Of a stretch of DNA of 64,000 bases, positions 21,869 through 31,408 are shown in pieces. Location of the stretch: positions 61,912 to 125,911 of the forward strand of contig NZ_LMOH01000003.1 of NCBI RefSeq assembly GCF_001423245.1. Reading direction: 5' to 3'. Position 1 is the first letter of the stretch; every line of letters starts with the position of its first letter. Position numbers and translations under genes: made by a program. This stretch comes from Aureimonas sp. Leaf324. Its GTDB lineage: Bacteria; Pseudomonadota; Alphaproteobacteria; Rhizobiales; Rhizobiaceae. Below the pieces are notes generated by a model. The model searched no databases and was not told where the DNA came from. It saw only the letters and a list, made by a program, of their open reading frames with translations.

Positions 21869-23011
21869 ATGACGTCCTCTGCATCCACGCCGCCTCTCGA
21901 TCAGTTCGCGCTTCTGAATGCGCTGCCGCATCCGGTCGTCGCGCTGGACGAGAGCGGCCGCTTCACGTTCGCCAATTCCGACGCCGAACAGTTCTTCTCG
22001 GCCAGCGCTTCGCATCTCGCCAAGCGGCGGCTCGCCGACTTCGTTCCGCACGACAGCCCGGTGCTCGGTCTGATCGAGCAGGTAAAAAGCGAGAATTCGC
22101 GGATCAGCGAGTATCGCGTCGACGTGTCCTCGCCGCGTCTCGGCATGGATCGGCTGGTCGATGTCTACGTCTCGGGTCTCAGCGATCCGCCCGGCCATGT
22201 GCTCGTCATGTTCCAGCTGCGGTCGATGGCGGACAAGATGGACCGGCAACTGACCCATCGCTCAGCGGCCCGCACGGTGACGGGGCTCGCCGCCATGCTC
22301 GCGCACGAGATCCGCAACCCGCTGTCGGGTATCAAGGGCGCGGCGCAGCTTCTGGAAGCCGAGGCGAGCGACGACGATCGGATCCTCACGCAGCTCATCC
22401 AGGACGAGAGCGAGCGGATCGTAAAGCTCGTCGACCGCATGGAGGTGTTCTCGGACGAGCGCCCGGTCGAGCGCTCAGCCGTCAACATCCACTCCGTTCT
22501 GGAGCATGTGAAGACGCTGGCCAAGAGCGGCTTCGCGCGCGACATCCGCATCACCGAAGCCTACGATCCATCGCTACCGTCGGTGTTCGCCAATCGCGAT
22601 CAGCTGGTTCAGGTCTTCATCAATCTGGTGAAGAACGCGAGCGAGGCGGTCGGTGGCCGGCCGGATGGCGAGATCAAGCTGTCGACGGCCTACAAACCGG
22701 GCGTGCGCCTGTCGGTGCCGGGCGCGCGGACGCGCATGACACTGCCGCTGGAGTTCGTCGTCGAGGACAACGGCGGCGGCGTGCCGGACGACATCCGCGA
22801 GAACATCTTCGATCCGTTCATCACGACCAAGCCGAACGGCACCGGTCTCGGCCTCGCGCTGGTCGCCAAGATCGTGCGCGACCACGGCGGCGTGATCGAG
22901 TGCGACTCCTATCCCGGCCATACGATCTTCCGTGTGCTGATGCCGGCCTGGACGGAGCCGGACGCTCCCGACACGGACGGAACGACCCCGAAACGCAGGC
23001 GAACGCGCTGA
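21869..23011 (+). CDS. ntrB: Nitrogen regulation sensor kinase NtrB (GlnL)
   Basis: NtrB autophosphorylates under nitrogen limitation and phosphorylates NtrC; PII protein controls its switch to phosphatase. The 380-residue cytosolic kinase has an N-terminal PAS domain (about 10-120), a dimerisation/H-box with His146 in [20 protein letters not shown], and an ATPase domain with [12 protein letters not shown] (N-box), [11 protein letters not shown] (G1) and [13 protein letters not shown] (G2). No membrane helix is present. Its stop codon overlaps the ntrC ATG by one base. Confidence 0.97.
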   Translation: MTSSASTPPLDQFALLNALPHPVVALDESGRFTFANSDAEQFFSASASHLAKRRLADFVPHDSPVLGLIEQVKSENSRISEYRVDVSSPRLGMDRLVDVYVSGLSDPPGHVLVMFQLRSMADKMDRQLTHRSAARTVTGLAAMLAHEIRNPLSGIKGAAQLLEAEASDDDRILTQLIQDESERIVKLVDRMEVFSDERPVERSAVNIHSVLEHVKTLAKSGFARDIRITEAYDPSLPSVFANRDQLVQVFINLVKNASEAVGGRPDGEIKLSTAYKPGVRLSVPGARTRMTLPLEFVVEDNGGGVPDDIRENIFDPFITTKPNGTGLGLALVAKIVRDHGGVIECDSYPGHTIFRVLMPAWTEPDAPDTDGTTPKRRRTR

Positions 23012-24459
23012 TGGCCACCTCCCAGATTCTCGTTGCAGACGACGATGCGGCGATCCGCACGGTCATCTCGCAGGCCCTGATGCGGGCGGGTTTCGAGGTG
23101 CGCGTCACGTCGAACATCGCAACGCTCTGGCGCTGGATCAGCGCGGGGGACGGCGACCTCGTCGTGACCGACGTCCTGATGCCCGATGGCAACGTGTTCG
23201 ACGTTCTTCCGAAGATCCGCAACACCCGGCCCGATCTTCCGGTCATCGTCATGAGCGCGCAGAACACGTTCATGACGGCGATCCAGGCGTCGGAAAAGGG
23301 CGCCTACGACTACATTCCGAAGCCGTTCGACCTCACCGAACTCGTCAGCATCGTGCGCCGGGCGCTGGCCGAGCCGAAGGCCGAGGCGCGCAACAAGGCG
23401 ATGGACGACGGCGGCGAAACGATCCCGCTGATCGGACGCTCGCCGGCGATGCAGGACATCTATCGCGCACTCGCGCGCATGATGCAGACGGATCTGACGG
23501 TGACGATCACCGGCGAGTCCGGAACCGGCAAGGAACTCGTCGCCCGCGCGCTTCACGATTACGGCCGGCGTCGTAAGGGGCCCTTCGTCGCGATCAACAT
23601 GGCGGCGATCCCGCGCGATCTGATTGAGTCCGAACTCTTCGGGCACGAGAAGGGCGCCTTCACCGGGGCGCAGGCGAGGGCGAGCGGGCGCTTCGAGCAG
23701 GCGGAGGGCGGCACGCTCTTCCTCGACGAGATCGGCGACATGCCGATGGAAGCGCAGACGCGGCTACTGCGCGTGCTGCAGCAGGGCGAATACACGGTCG
23801 TCGGCGGACGCACGCCGATCGCAACGGACGTTCGCATCGTCTCGGCGACGAACAAGGACCTTCGCCAGCTGATCCAGCGCGGCCTGTTCCGCGAGGACCT
23901 GTTCTACCGCCTGAACGTGGTTCCGCTCCGTCTGCCGCCGCTGCGCGAGCGCATCGAGGACCTCGTCGATCTGACGAACCACTTCTTCGGCCTCGTCCAG
24001 AAGGAAGGTCTTTCGCGCAAGACGCTGACTTCCGGGGCTCTCGACGTGATGCGTCGCTACCCCTGGCCGGGCAACGTGCGCGAGCTGGAAAATCTCGTTC
24101 GACGCCTCAGCGCCCTGTATCCGCAGGACGAGATCACCGCCGAGATCATCGAGCACGAGCTGGCCAGCGAGCAAGCGAGGCCGATCGGCGGCGACGGGGA
24201 CAGTTCGAAGCCGATCGACCTTTCGGCCGCTGTCGAGCGCTACCTGTTCGAGTACTTCGGCTCGTTCGGCAACGAGTTGCCCCCGCCGGGACTGCACGGC
24301 CGCATCCTGCGCGAGGTGGAGTATCCGTTGATCGCCGCCGCACTGGCCGCCACACGCGGCAATCAGGTCAAGGCGGCCGATCTTCTCGGCGTGAATCGCA
24401 ATACCCTCCGCAAGAAGATCCGCGATCTCGACATTTCGATCGTCCGGTCGATCCGCTAA
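23011..24459 (+). CDS. ntrC: Nitrogen regulation response regulator NtrC (GlnG)
   Basis: NtrC activates sigma-54 promoters of nitrogen assimilation genes. The 482-residue protein has a receiver domain (1-120) with phospho-acceptor Asp54 in [11 protein letters not shown], a sigma-54 interaction AAA+ domain (about 145-380) with Walker [15 protein letters not shown] at 215-220, Walker B LFLDEIGD and the arginine-finger region [11 protein letters not shown], and a C-terminal Fis-type helix-turn-helix ending [20 protein letters not shown]. The start is the ATG in TGATG; the same frame is open far upstream through ntrB but carries no homology there. Confidence 0.98.
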   Translation: MATSQILVADDDAAIRTVISQALMRAGFEVRVTSNIATLWRWISAGDGDLVVTDVLMPDGNVFDVLPKIRNTRPDLPVIVMSAQNTFMTAIQASEKGAYDYIPKPFDLTELVSIVRRALAEPKAEARNKAMDDGGETIPLIGRSPAMQDIYRALARMMQTDLTVTITGESGTGKELVARALHDYGRRRKGPFVAINMAAIPRDLIESELFGHEKGAFTGAQARASGRFEQAEGGTLFLDEIGDMPMEAQTRLLRVLQQGEYTVVGGRTPIATDVRIVSATNKDLRQLIQRGLFREDLFYRLNVVPLRLPPLRERIEDLVDLTNHFFGLVQKEGLSRKTLTSGALDVMRRYPWPGNVRELENLVRRLSALYPQDEITAEIIEHELASEQARPIGGDGDSSKPIDLSAAVERYLFEYFGSFGNELPPPGLHGRILREVEYPLIAAALAATRGNQVKAADLLGVNRNTLRKKIRDLDISIVRSIR

Positions 24460-24511
24460 TTTTCTGCAAATGCTCGTTGCATTCTAGACACATTGCGTTG
24501 CAAGAGTGCCA

Positions 24512-24526
24512 CGTGATCTGATCACG
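24512..24526. promoter_or_regulatory. 15-bp palindrome in the ntrY leader
   Basis: CGTGATC-T-GATCACG is a perfect 7-bp dyad about one base, extendable with a 2-base bulge to GCCAC/GTGGC. It ends 8 bases before the ntrY ATG and touches the only purine-rich ribosome-binding stretch (GGGTGG, 24526-24531). It could be an operator or an mRNA hairpin limiting ntrY translation. Confidence 0.45.
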
Positions 24527-24534
24527 GGTGGCTG

Positions 24535-26766
24535 ATGGCAGCGCAGACGACCATGATGGACGGGGAGATTCCCGCACTCGGCGAACGCCGGCGGTTCATG
24601 CTCGTACCGGGCATCCTAGCGGTGATCGGCGCTTTGGTGACGGGTGCGATCTCCTTCGTCGTGCTGATGGGCCTGACACCGATCGCGCCGACCGGGGCGG
24701 TGGTGAAGACCGCGACGCTCGTCAATGGCGTCTTTGTCCTGCTCCTGTGCGTCCTGATCGCACGCGAGGTCGTGCGGATGACGAAAGCCCGGCGCCACGG
24801 GAAGGCTGCATCGCGCCTTCACGTTCGCATCGTGCTTCTCTTCTCGATCGTTGCCGCGCTGCCCGCTCTACTTGTGGCGATCGTAGCCGGCATCACGCTC
24901 GATCTCGGTCTCGACCGCTGGTTCGAGATCCGGACCCGAACCATCATCGACTCGTCGATCAACGTCGCCGAAGCCTACGTCAACGAGAACGCGCGGAACC
25001 TCCAAAGCTCGACCCTGTCGATGGCTCAGGAACTGCGAGGTCAGCGTCAGCTCTTCAGTCTCGACCGGACGGGTTTTCAGGATCTCTTGACGGAGCAGGC
25101 GAGGGGGCGCTCGCTGCTTGGGGCGCAGCTTCTCAATGCCGATGGCTCTCCGTTCCTGCGGGCCGATATTCCCGTCGAGCGTCCGCTGCCGGTGCCGCCG
25201 GTCGATGCCCTGCAGCAGGCGGCCGAAGGAAATCTCGTCTTCATTCCTCCGGGCGTGACGAACCTCGTCGGTGCGGTGATGCGCCTGCGCGAGTTCGGCG
25301 ACGTCTACCTCTACACGATCCGGGTCGTGGACCCCGAGGTCATCGGCGCGCTGCGTCTGATGCGCGAGCGCACGGCGGAATATTCGAGCCTTGCCGACAA
25401 CCGCTTCGGACTTCAGATCGCGTTTGCGCTTCTCTATCTCGGCATCACACTGATCGTGCTCCTGTCTGCCATCTGGACCGGCATCGGCGTGGCCGACCGT
25501 CTGGTGCGGCCGATCCGTCTTCTCATCTCGGCGGCCGACGAGGTCAGCGAGGGCAATCTCGGCGTCTCGGTGCCGGTGCGCGTGTCGGATGGCGACGTCG
25601 GCTCCCTTTCCAACACGTTCAACAACATGATCCGCCAGCTTCGCAGCCAGCGGCACGAACTCGTCAACGCGAAGGACGTGATCGATGAGCGGCGCCGCTT
25701 TACCGAGGCCGTGCTGTCGGGCGTCACGGCGGGCGTCATGGGTGTCGACCGGCGCGGCGAGATCTCGATGCTGAACCCGTCCGCCGAGCATATCCTGTCG
25801 ATCCGCGGCGCCGACGTGGTCGGGCGGCCGCTGGAGGAGGTGCTGCCGGCCCTCAACGAGGTCTATGCCGCGGCCCGCCATTCGCGCCGCCGCGAGCATC
25901 AGGAGCAGATCAAGCAGCGGGTGCGCGACCGTGAGCGGACGCTCGACGTGCGAGTGACCTCGGAGGAGGAGGAGGCCGGCGTCAGCGCGAGCGTGGTGAC
26001 CATCGACGACATCACGGATCTCGTCGATGCCCAGCGCTCCTCAGCCTGGGCCGACGTCGCGCGTCGCATCGCGCACGAGATCAAGAACCCGCTGACGCCG
26101 ATCCAGCTATCGGCCGAGCGCATCCGTCGCCGCTACGGCAAGTTCATCGAGACCGACCGCGAAATCTTCGACCGATGCGTCGATACCATCATCCGGCAGG
26201 TCGCCGACATCGGGCGCATGGTCGACGAATTCTCGCAGTTCGCGCGCATGCCCAAGCCGACTCTGGAAGATCGGGACCTGCGCGAGGCGCTGCGGGAGGC
26301 CGTCTTCATGCGAGAGCTCGCCGCGCAGGGTATCACGATCGAGGGCGAGTTCGGCGACAAGCCGCTGATGGGTTCCTACGACCTTCGTCTCCTGTCGCAG
26401 GCCTTCGGCAACCTCGTGAAGAACGCGGTCGAGGCAATGGAGCCGATGGAGAACCATGCGGGCCGCATCATCGTCCGCGCATTCCAAAGCGACGGCATGA
26501 ACGTCGTCGAGATCGAAGATAATGGTCTCGGCTTCCCCAAGGAGGATCGCGATCGCCTGCTCGAGCCCTATATGACGACCCGCGAAAAGGGGACGGGGCT
26601 TGGTCTCGCGATCGTGCGAAAGATCGTGGAGGAGCACGGTGGCACGATCGCGCTCGACGATGCGCCGGGCTTCGACCACGGCGCGCTGGTCCGCATCCGC
26701 CTTCCGGCAGACGACACATCCCAGACCGCCCCGACGACGAACTCAGAAGAACACGGTGAACACTGA
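24535..26766 (+). CDS. ntrY: Membrane sensor histidine kinase NtrY
   Basis: NtrY is the sensor of the NtrYX pair, linked in alphaproteobacteria to nitrogen, nitrate respiration or redox responses. The 743-residue protein has three N-terminal membrane helices (about 22-44, 53-78, 89-113), a periplasmic region with SSINVAEAYVNENARNLQSS, a fourth helix at about 300-320, a HAMP domain, a PAS domain (VMGVDRRGEISMLNPSAEHIL), the H-box with His514 in ARRIAHEIKNPLTPIQLSAE, and an ATPase domain with GNLVKNAVEAM and EDNGLGFP. TGATG couples its stop to the ntrX start. Confidence 0.97.
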   Translation: MAAQTTMMDGEIPALGERRRFMLVPGILAVIGALVTGAISFVVLMGLTPIAPTGAVVKTATLVNGVFVLLLCVLIAREVVRMTKARRHGKAASRLHVRIVLLFSIVAALPALLVAIVAGITLDLGLDRWFEIRTRTIIDSSINVAEAYVNENARNLQSSTLSMAQELRGQRQLFSLDRTGFQDLLTEQARGRSLLGAQLLNADGSPFLRADIPVERPLPVPPVDALQQAAEGNLVFIPPGVTNLVGAVMRLREFGDVYLYTIRVVDPEVIGALRLMRERTAEYSSLADNRFGLQIAFALLYLGITLIVLLSAIWTGIGVADRLVRPIRLLISAADEVSEGNLGVSVPVRVSDGDVGSLSNTFNNMIRQLRSQRHELVNAKDVIDERRRFTEAVLSGVTAGVMGVDRRGEISMLNPSAEHILSIRGADVVGRPLEEVLPALNEVYAAARHSRRREHQEQIKQRVRDRERTLDVRVTSEEEEAGVSASVVTIDDITDLVDAQRSSAWADVARRIAHEIKNPLTPIQLSAERIRRRYGKFIETDREIFDRCVDTIIRQVADIGRMVDEFSQFARMPKPTLEDRDLREALREAVFMRELAAQGITIEGEFGDKPLMGSYDLRLLSQAFGNLVKNAVEAMEPMENHAGRIIVRAFQSDGMNVVEIEDNGLGFPKEDRDRLLEPYMTTREKGTGLGLAIVRKIVEEHGGTIALDDAPGFDHGALVRIRLPADDTSQTAPTTNSEEHGEH

Positions 26767-28127
26767 TGGCAGCGGATATCCTCATCGTTGACGACGAAGC
26801 CGACATCCGCGAGCTCGTCGCCGGCCTTCTCGACGACGAGGGCTACGAGACGCGCATGGCGAGCAACTCGGACGCAGCGCTGCAGGCGATCGCCGACCGC
26901 GTGCCCCGCCTGATCTTCCTCGACATCTGGTTGCAGGGCAGCCGTCTCGACGGGCTGGACGTCCTCGACGCGATCCGTGCCCAGCACCCGGAAGTTCCGG
27001 TCGTCATGATCTCCGGCCACGGCAACATCGAGACCGCCGTCTCGGCCATCCGGCGCGGTGCCTACGACTACATCGAGAAGCCGTTCAAGGCCGATCGCCT
27101 GGTCCTGATCGCCGAGCGTGCTTTGGAGACATCGAAGCTCAAGCGCGAGGTGTCGGAGCTGAAACGCCGCTCGAGCGACTCGCCGGACCTTCTCGGCAAG
27201 TCGCACCCGATGAACCAGCTTCGCGCCACGATCGAGCGCGTCGCGCCGACCAACAGCCGCGTCATGATCCTCGGGCCCTCCGGCTCCGGCAAGGAGATGG
27301 TCGCGCGCGCGATCCACGCGGCCTCCGCGCGCGCCAAGGGTCCGTTCATCGCGCTGAACGCGGCCGCCATCACGCCGGATCGCATGGAGGTCGAACTCTT
27401 CGGCACCGAGACGCCGCCCGGCATGGAGCGCAAGGTCGGCGCGCTGGAAGAGGCGCATGGCGGCGTCCTCTATCTCGACGAGGTCGGCGACATGCCGCGC
27501 GAGACGCAGAACAAGATTCTGCGCGTCCTCACCGAACAGACGTTCGAGCGCGTCGGCGGCGCCAAGCGCGTCAAGGTCGACGTGCGCATCATCTCCTCGA
27601 CGTCGCAGAACCTCGAATCGCTGATGGCGGAAGGCTCGTTCCGCGAGGATCTGTTCCACCGTCTCGCGGTCGTGCCGATTTCCGTGCCGCCGCTGGCGGA
27701 CCGGCGCTCGGACATTCCGATCCTGATCGATGCCTTCATGAAGCAGATCGGCGAGCAGACGGGCATCCGCCCGAAGGCGCTGAGCGCCGAGGCGCTGGCG
27801 GTTCTCCAGTCGAGCGACTGGCCGGGCAACATCCGGCAACTTCGCAACAACATCGAGCGGCTGATGATCCTGTCGCGGCAGGACGGCGCCGAGGCGATCT
27901 CGGCGGACATGCTGCCGCACGAGGTCAGCGACATGCTGCCGCGCACGCCGAGCCAGTCGGACGGGCGCATTCTCGCGCTGCCGCTGCGGGACGCGCGCGA
28001 GGTCTTCGAGAAGGAATATCTCGTCGCCCAGATCAACCGCTTCGGCGGCAACATCTCTCGCACGGCCGAATTCGTCGGCATGGAGCGCTCCGCGCTGCAT
28101 CGGAAGCTGAAGTCTCTCGGCATCTAG
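26766..28127 (+). CDS. ntrX: Response regulator NtrX
   Basis: NtrX is the DNA-binding partner of NtrY. The 453-residue protein has a receiver domain with Asp53 in LIFLDIWLQGS, an AAA+ domain with Walker A GPSGSGKEMVARAIH and Walker B YLDEVGDMP, and a C-terminal Fis-type helix ending FGGNISRTAEFVGMERSALH. In place of the GAFTGA loop needed to contact sigma-54, it reads FGTETPPGMERKVGALEEAHG. It is therefore unlikely to act as a classic sigma-54 activator and more likely works as a sigma-70 regulator or repressor, as reported for NtrX relatives. Confidence 0.97.
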   Translation: MAADILIVDDEADIRELVAGLLDDEGYETRMASNSDAALQAIADRVPRLIFLDIWLQGSRLDGLDVLDAIRAQHPEVPVVMISGHGNIETAVSAIRRGAYDYIEKPFKADRLVLIAERALETSKLKREVSELKRRSSDSPDLLGKSHPMNQLRATIERVAPTNSRVMILGPSGSGKEMVARAIHAASARAKGPFIALNAAAITPDRMEVELFGTETPPGMERKVGALEEAHGGVLYLDEVGDMPRETQNKILRVLTEQTFERVGGAKRVKVDVRIISSTSQNLESLMAEGSFREDLFHRLAVVPISVPPLADRRSDIPILIDAFMKQIGEQTGIRPKALSAEALAVLQSSDWPGNIRQLRNNIERLMILSRQDGAEAISADMLPHEVSDMLPRTPSQSDGRILALPLRDAREVFEKEYLVAQINRFGGNISRTAEFVGMERSALHRKLKSLGI

Positions 28128-28139
28128 GCGGCGCCGGCC

Positions 28140-29522
28140 ATGCCCATGAAGATCGTGATCTGCGGTGCCGGTCAGGTGGGCTACGGCATCGCCGAAAGTC
28201 TCTCGGCGGAGAAGAACGACGTGTCGGTGATCGACACCTCGCAGACCTTGATCGCCAATATCCGCGAAAACCTCGACGCCAAGGGTATCGTCGGCCATGG
28301 CGCCTTTCCCGATACGCTGGCCGAGGCCGGCGCGGCGGAAGCCGACATGCTGATCGCCGTGACGCTGCACGACGAGGTGAATATGGTCGCCTGCCAGGTG
28401 GCCCATTCGCTATTCAACGTGCCGACGAAGATCGCGCGCATCCGTAGCCAGGCCTATCTCCAGCCGCACTGGCAGGACCTGTTCTCGACCGATCACATGC
28501 CGATCGACGTCGTGATCTCGCCCGAGGTCGAGGTCGCGCAGATGGTCCTACGGCGTATCGCCCTGCCGGGCGCGGTCGACACGGTGCGGTTTTCGGAAGG
28601 GGCGATCTCACTCATCGCCATCGAATGCGGCGAGGATTGTCCGGTGCTGGGCACGCCGCTCGGCCAGCTGTCCGAACTCTTCCCCGATCTCGGTGCGACC
28701 GTGGTCGGCATTCTACGCGACGGGGCGATCTTCATCCCCAACGCTGTCGACATGCTTTACGCGGGTGATCTCGCCTACGTCATCGTCGAGCAGTCCCAGG
28801 TTCGACGGACGCTGACGATCTTCGGCCACGAGGAGCCGGAGGTCGGCCGGATCGTCATCGCCGGTGGCGGCAATGTCGGCATGACGGTCGCGATGGAGAT
28901 GGAGAGCCGCAATCTCGCGTCGCGCCTGCGCCTCGTCGAAGCGGATGCAGGGCGGGCGCTGAACGTCGCGGACAAGCTGAAGCGCACGATCGTCCTTCAA
29001 GGCAGCGCGCTTGATCCTGCGATCCTGCGCGAGGCGGAGATCGGCGACGCCGACCTCATGGTGTCGCTGACCAATGACGACCAGATCAACGTGCTGAGCT
29101 CGGCGATGGCCAAACGGCTCGGGGCCAAGTCGAATCTCGCCCTCATCAACAGTCCGACCTTTCAGGATCTCGCCAAGCACCTCGGCATCGATGCGGTGCT
29201 GAATCCGCGATCGGTGACGACCTCGCGTATTCTCCAGCACGTCCGACGGGGCCGCATCCGGGCCGTTCACTCGGTCCAGAACGGCATGGCCGAGGCGATC
29301 GAGGCCGAGGCGCTCGAGACGTCTCCGCTGGTCGGGCAGCCGCTGCGCGACCTCGATATCCCCGACGGCATGCGAATCGGTGCGATCACCCGCAACGGCG
29401 TCTTCATCCGTCCGACGGGACAGACGCGCATCCGGCCGAAGGATCGGGTCGTGCTGTTCGTGCGATCCGACACCGTGCGACAGGTGGAACAGTTTTTTCG
29501 CGTCAGCCTCGAGTTCTTCTGA
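28140..29522 (+). CDS. trkA: Trk system potassium uptake regulatory protein TrkA
   Basis: TrkA is the cytosolic NAD(H)-binding gate of Trk potassium transporters. The 460-residue product has two tandem RCK units, each a Rossmann fold plus TrkA-C domain: MKIVICGAGQVGYGIAESLS at the start and GRIVIAGGGNVGMTVAMEME near residue 236. It lies 12 bases after ntrX and belongs to the conserved ntrYX-trkA-hfq-hflX order. The membrane partner TrkH is not in the window. Confidence 0.96.
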   Translation: MPMKIVICGAGQVGYGIAESLSAEKNDVSVIDTSQTLIANIRENLDAKGIVGHGAFPDTLAEAGAAEADMLIAVTLHDEVNMVACQVAHSLFNVPTKIARIRSQAYLQPHWQDLFSTDHMPIDVVISPEVEVAQMVLRRIALPGAVDTVRFSEGAISLIAIECGEDCPVLGTPLGQLSELFPDLGATVVGILRDGAIFIPNAVDMLYAGDLAYVIVEQSQVRRTLTIFGHEEPEVGRIVIAGGGNVGMTVAMEMESRNLASRLRLVEADAGRALNVADKLKRTIVLQGSALDPAILREAEIGDADLMVSLTNDDQINVLSSAMAKRLGAKSNLALINSPTFQDLAKHLGIDAVLNPRSVTTSRILQHVRRGRIRAVHSVQNGMAEAIEAEALETSPLVGQPLRDLDIPDGMRIGAITRNGVFIRPTGQTRIRPKDRVVLFVRSDTVRQVEQFFRVSLEFF

Positions 29523-29705
29523 TGTGGCGATGCAACGCCGCGATACCTATCTCCGGCTTGGTTCACCCGAACGATCAAGCCGTATTGAACGCGTCGTCCC
29601 GCTGAAGGACAACCTTCGGCGGCGGCGCGTCCTCGTGGACCGCGATTTCCGTCCGTTCGCGCCTTGGTGGCGCGGGCACGGCAAGAACAAGAACAGGACA
29701 GCCCG

Positions 29706-29954
29706 ATGGCCGAACGTGCGCAGAACCTTCAGGATCTCTTTCTCAACACCGTCCGCAAGCAGAAGATCTCGCTGACGATCTTCCTCGTGAACGGGGTCAA
29801 GCTGACCGGGGTCGTGACCTCGTTTGACAATTTCTGCGTGCTCCTGCGTCGCGACGGCCATTCGCAGCTCGTCTACAAGCACGCCATTTCCACGATCATG
29901 CCGTCCCAGCCCGTCAACATGAACGACGGCGGGGACGAGGACAGGAAGGTCTGA
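29706..29954 (+). CDS. hfq: RNA chaperone Hfq
   Basis: Hfq is a hexameric Sm-like protein that pairs small RNAs with mRNAs. The 82-residue product has [13 protein letters not shown], the Sm1 region [20 protein letters not shown] and the Sm2 signature VYKHAISTI. The C-terminal tail is short, as usual in alphaproteobacteria. The 183 bases between trkA and hfq hold no gene I can support. hflX begins immediately after its stop codon. Confidence 0.98.
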   Translation: MAERAQNLQDLFLNTVRKQKISLTIFLVNGVKLTGVVTSFDNFCVLLRRDGHSQLVYKHAISTIMPSQPVNMNDGGDEDRKV

Positions 29955-31370
29955 TTGACCGAATATACCGAAGAACACGAGCACGAGCCCCGTACGCCGA
30001 TCGAGCACGAGCGCGTTCCCACGCGCGCCGCAGTCTTCGTGCCGGTCGTCCGCCAGCGCAATCCGGCCGACGACGTGTCGGAGGCCGTCCGGCGCGGAGA
30101 CGAGGAGCGGCTGGTCGAGGCGGAAGGTCTGGCGCTCGCGATCGAACTCGACGTGGTCGCTCGCGGCATCATTCCGGTCTCGAAAATCCAGCCTGCGACA
30201 TTGATCGGCTCGGGCAAGGTCGAGGAACTCGCCGGGCTGATTGCGGCCGAGAAGATCGGCCTCGTCATCGTCGATCACCCGCTGACGCCCGTGCAGCAGC
30301 GCAACCTCGAAAAAGAGCTGAATGCCAAGGTTCTCGATCGGACCGGCCTGATCCTCGAGATCTTCGGGCGTCGCGCACGCACGAAGGAGGGCCGGCTTCA
30401 GGTCGAACTCGCCCATCTCAACTACCAGCGCGGCCGTCTGGTCCGCTCGTGGACCCACCTTGAGCGTCAGCGCGGCGGTGCGGGCTTCCTCGGCGGTCCC
30501 GGTGAAACGCAGATCGAGTCCGACAGGCGTCAGCTGCAGGAGAAGATCAAGCGCCTGGAGAAGGAGCTGGATCAGGTTCGCCGCACGCGCTCCCTGCACC
30601 GAGCCAAGCGCAAGAAGGCGCCGCACCCGATCGTCGCGCTCGTCGGCTACACCAATGCCGGCAAGTCGACGCTGTTCAACAAGGTCACGGGCGCGGAGGT
30701 CCTGGCGAAGGATCTTCTGTTCGCGACGCTCGATCCGACCCTGCGTCGGATCAACCTGCCGCACGGCACCGAGGTCATCTTCTCCGATACGGTCGGCTTC
30801 ATTTCCGACCTGCCCACGCACCTCGTCGCCGCCTTCCGCGCCACGTTGGAGGAGGTGGTCGAGGCCGACATCGTGCTGCACGTGCGCGACATCGCCAACC
30901 CGGACACGGCGGCGCAGGCGGCGGACGTGCGCAAGATCCTCGCCGATCTCGAGATCGACGCGGACGACCCGGAACACGTCATCGAGGTCTGGAACAAGGC
31001 CGACCGACTGGACGAGCAGGCGCGCGCGCAAGTGGAACTCTCGGCCGCTTCGCATCCGCGGGGGCAGGCGGTCCACATCGTCTCGGCGCTGACCGGTGAG
31101 AACGTGCCGGCGCTCCTGGCCGATATCGAAGGGCGGATCGCGGGCCTTGCCGAGCCGGTGTCGCTGACGGTGCCGGCCGATGCCCTCGGCATCCTGCCTT
31201 GGGTCTACGACAATAGCGTCGTGCGCGAGCGCGAGGATCTCGAGGACGGCAGCGTCCAGTTGTCCATCGACCTGACACGGGCGGCGCGCTCCGACCTTCT
31301 TCGGCTCAAGCACCGGCATCCCACCATGCAGATCGAGGGTTTGCCGGCGCTGGAAGAGGTCGACGACTGA
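29955..31370 (+). CDS. hflX: Ribosome-associated GTPase HflX
   Basis: HflX is a GTPase that splits or rescues stalled ribosomes, especially under heat stress. The 471-residue protein starts with TTG directly after the hfq TGA, with GGAAGG inside the hfq end as ribosome site. It has the HflX N-terminal domain (LIGSGKVEELA, FGRRARTKEGRLQVELAHLNY, GGPGETQIESDRR), a coiled segment, and a G domain with G1 GYTNAGKSTLFN, G3 DTVGFISDLP and G4-like NKAD. The N-terminal 30 residues are Glu/His/Arg-rich. Confidence 0.96.
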   Translation: MTEYTEEHEHEPRTPIEHERVPTRAAVFVPVVRQRNPADDVSEAVRRGDEERLVEAEGLALAIELDVVARGIIPVSKIQPATLIGSGKVEELAGLIAAEKIGLVIVDHPLTPVQQRNLEKELNAKVLDRTGLILEIFGRRARTKEGRLQVELAHLNYQRGRLVRSWTHLERQRGGAGFLGGPGETQIESDRRQLQEKIKRLEKELDQVRRTRSLHRAKRKKAPHPIVALVGYTNAGKSTLFNKVTGAEVLAKDLLFATLDPTLRRINLPHGTEVIFSDTVGFISDLPTHLVAAFRATLEEVVEADIVLHVRDIANPDTAAQAADVRKILADLEIDADDPEHVIEVWNKADRLDEQARAQVELSAASHPRGQAVHIVSALTGENVPALLADIEGRIAGLAEPVSLTVPADALGILPWVYDNSVVREREDLEDGSVQLSIDLTRAARSDLLRLKHRHPTMQIEGLPALEEVDD

Positions 31371-31378
31371 CAGGCGCG

Positions 31379-31408
31379 GGCGGGAGAGCGCCTGGCGCCT
31401 CCCGCCTT
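31379..31408. terminator. Bidirectional terminator between hflX and mazG
   Basis: The 8-bp arms GGCGGGAG (31379-31386) and CTCCCGCC (31399-31406) are extended by an inner GCGC/GCGC stem. It lies in the 37-base gap between the two convergent genes. The T-run is poor on both strands, so it may act mainly as a strong GC hairpin. Confidence 0.6.
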
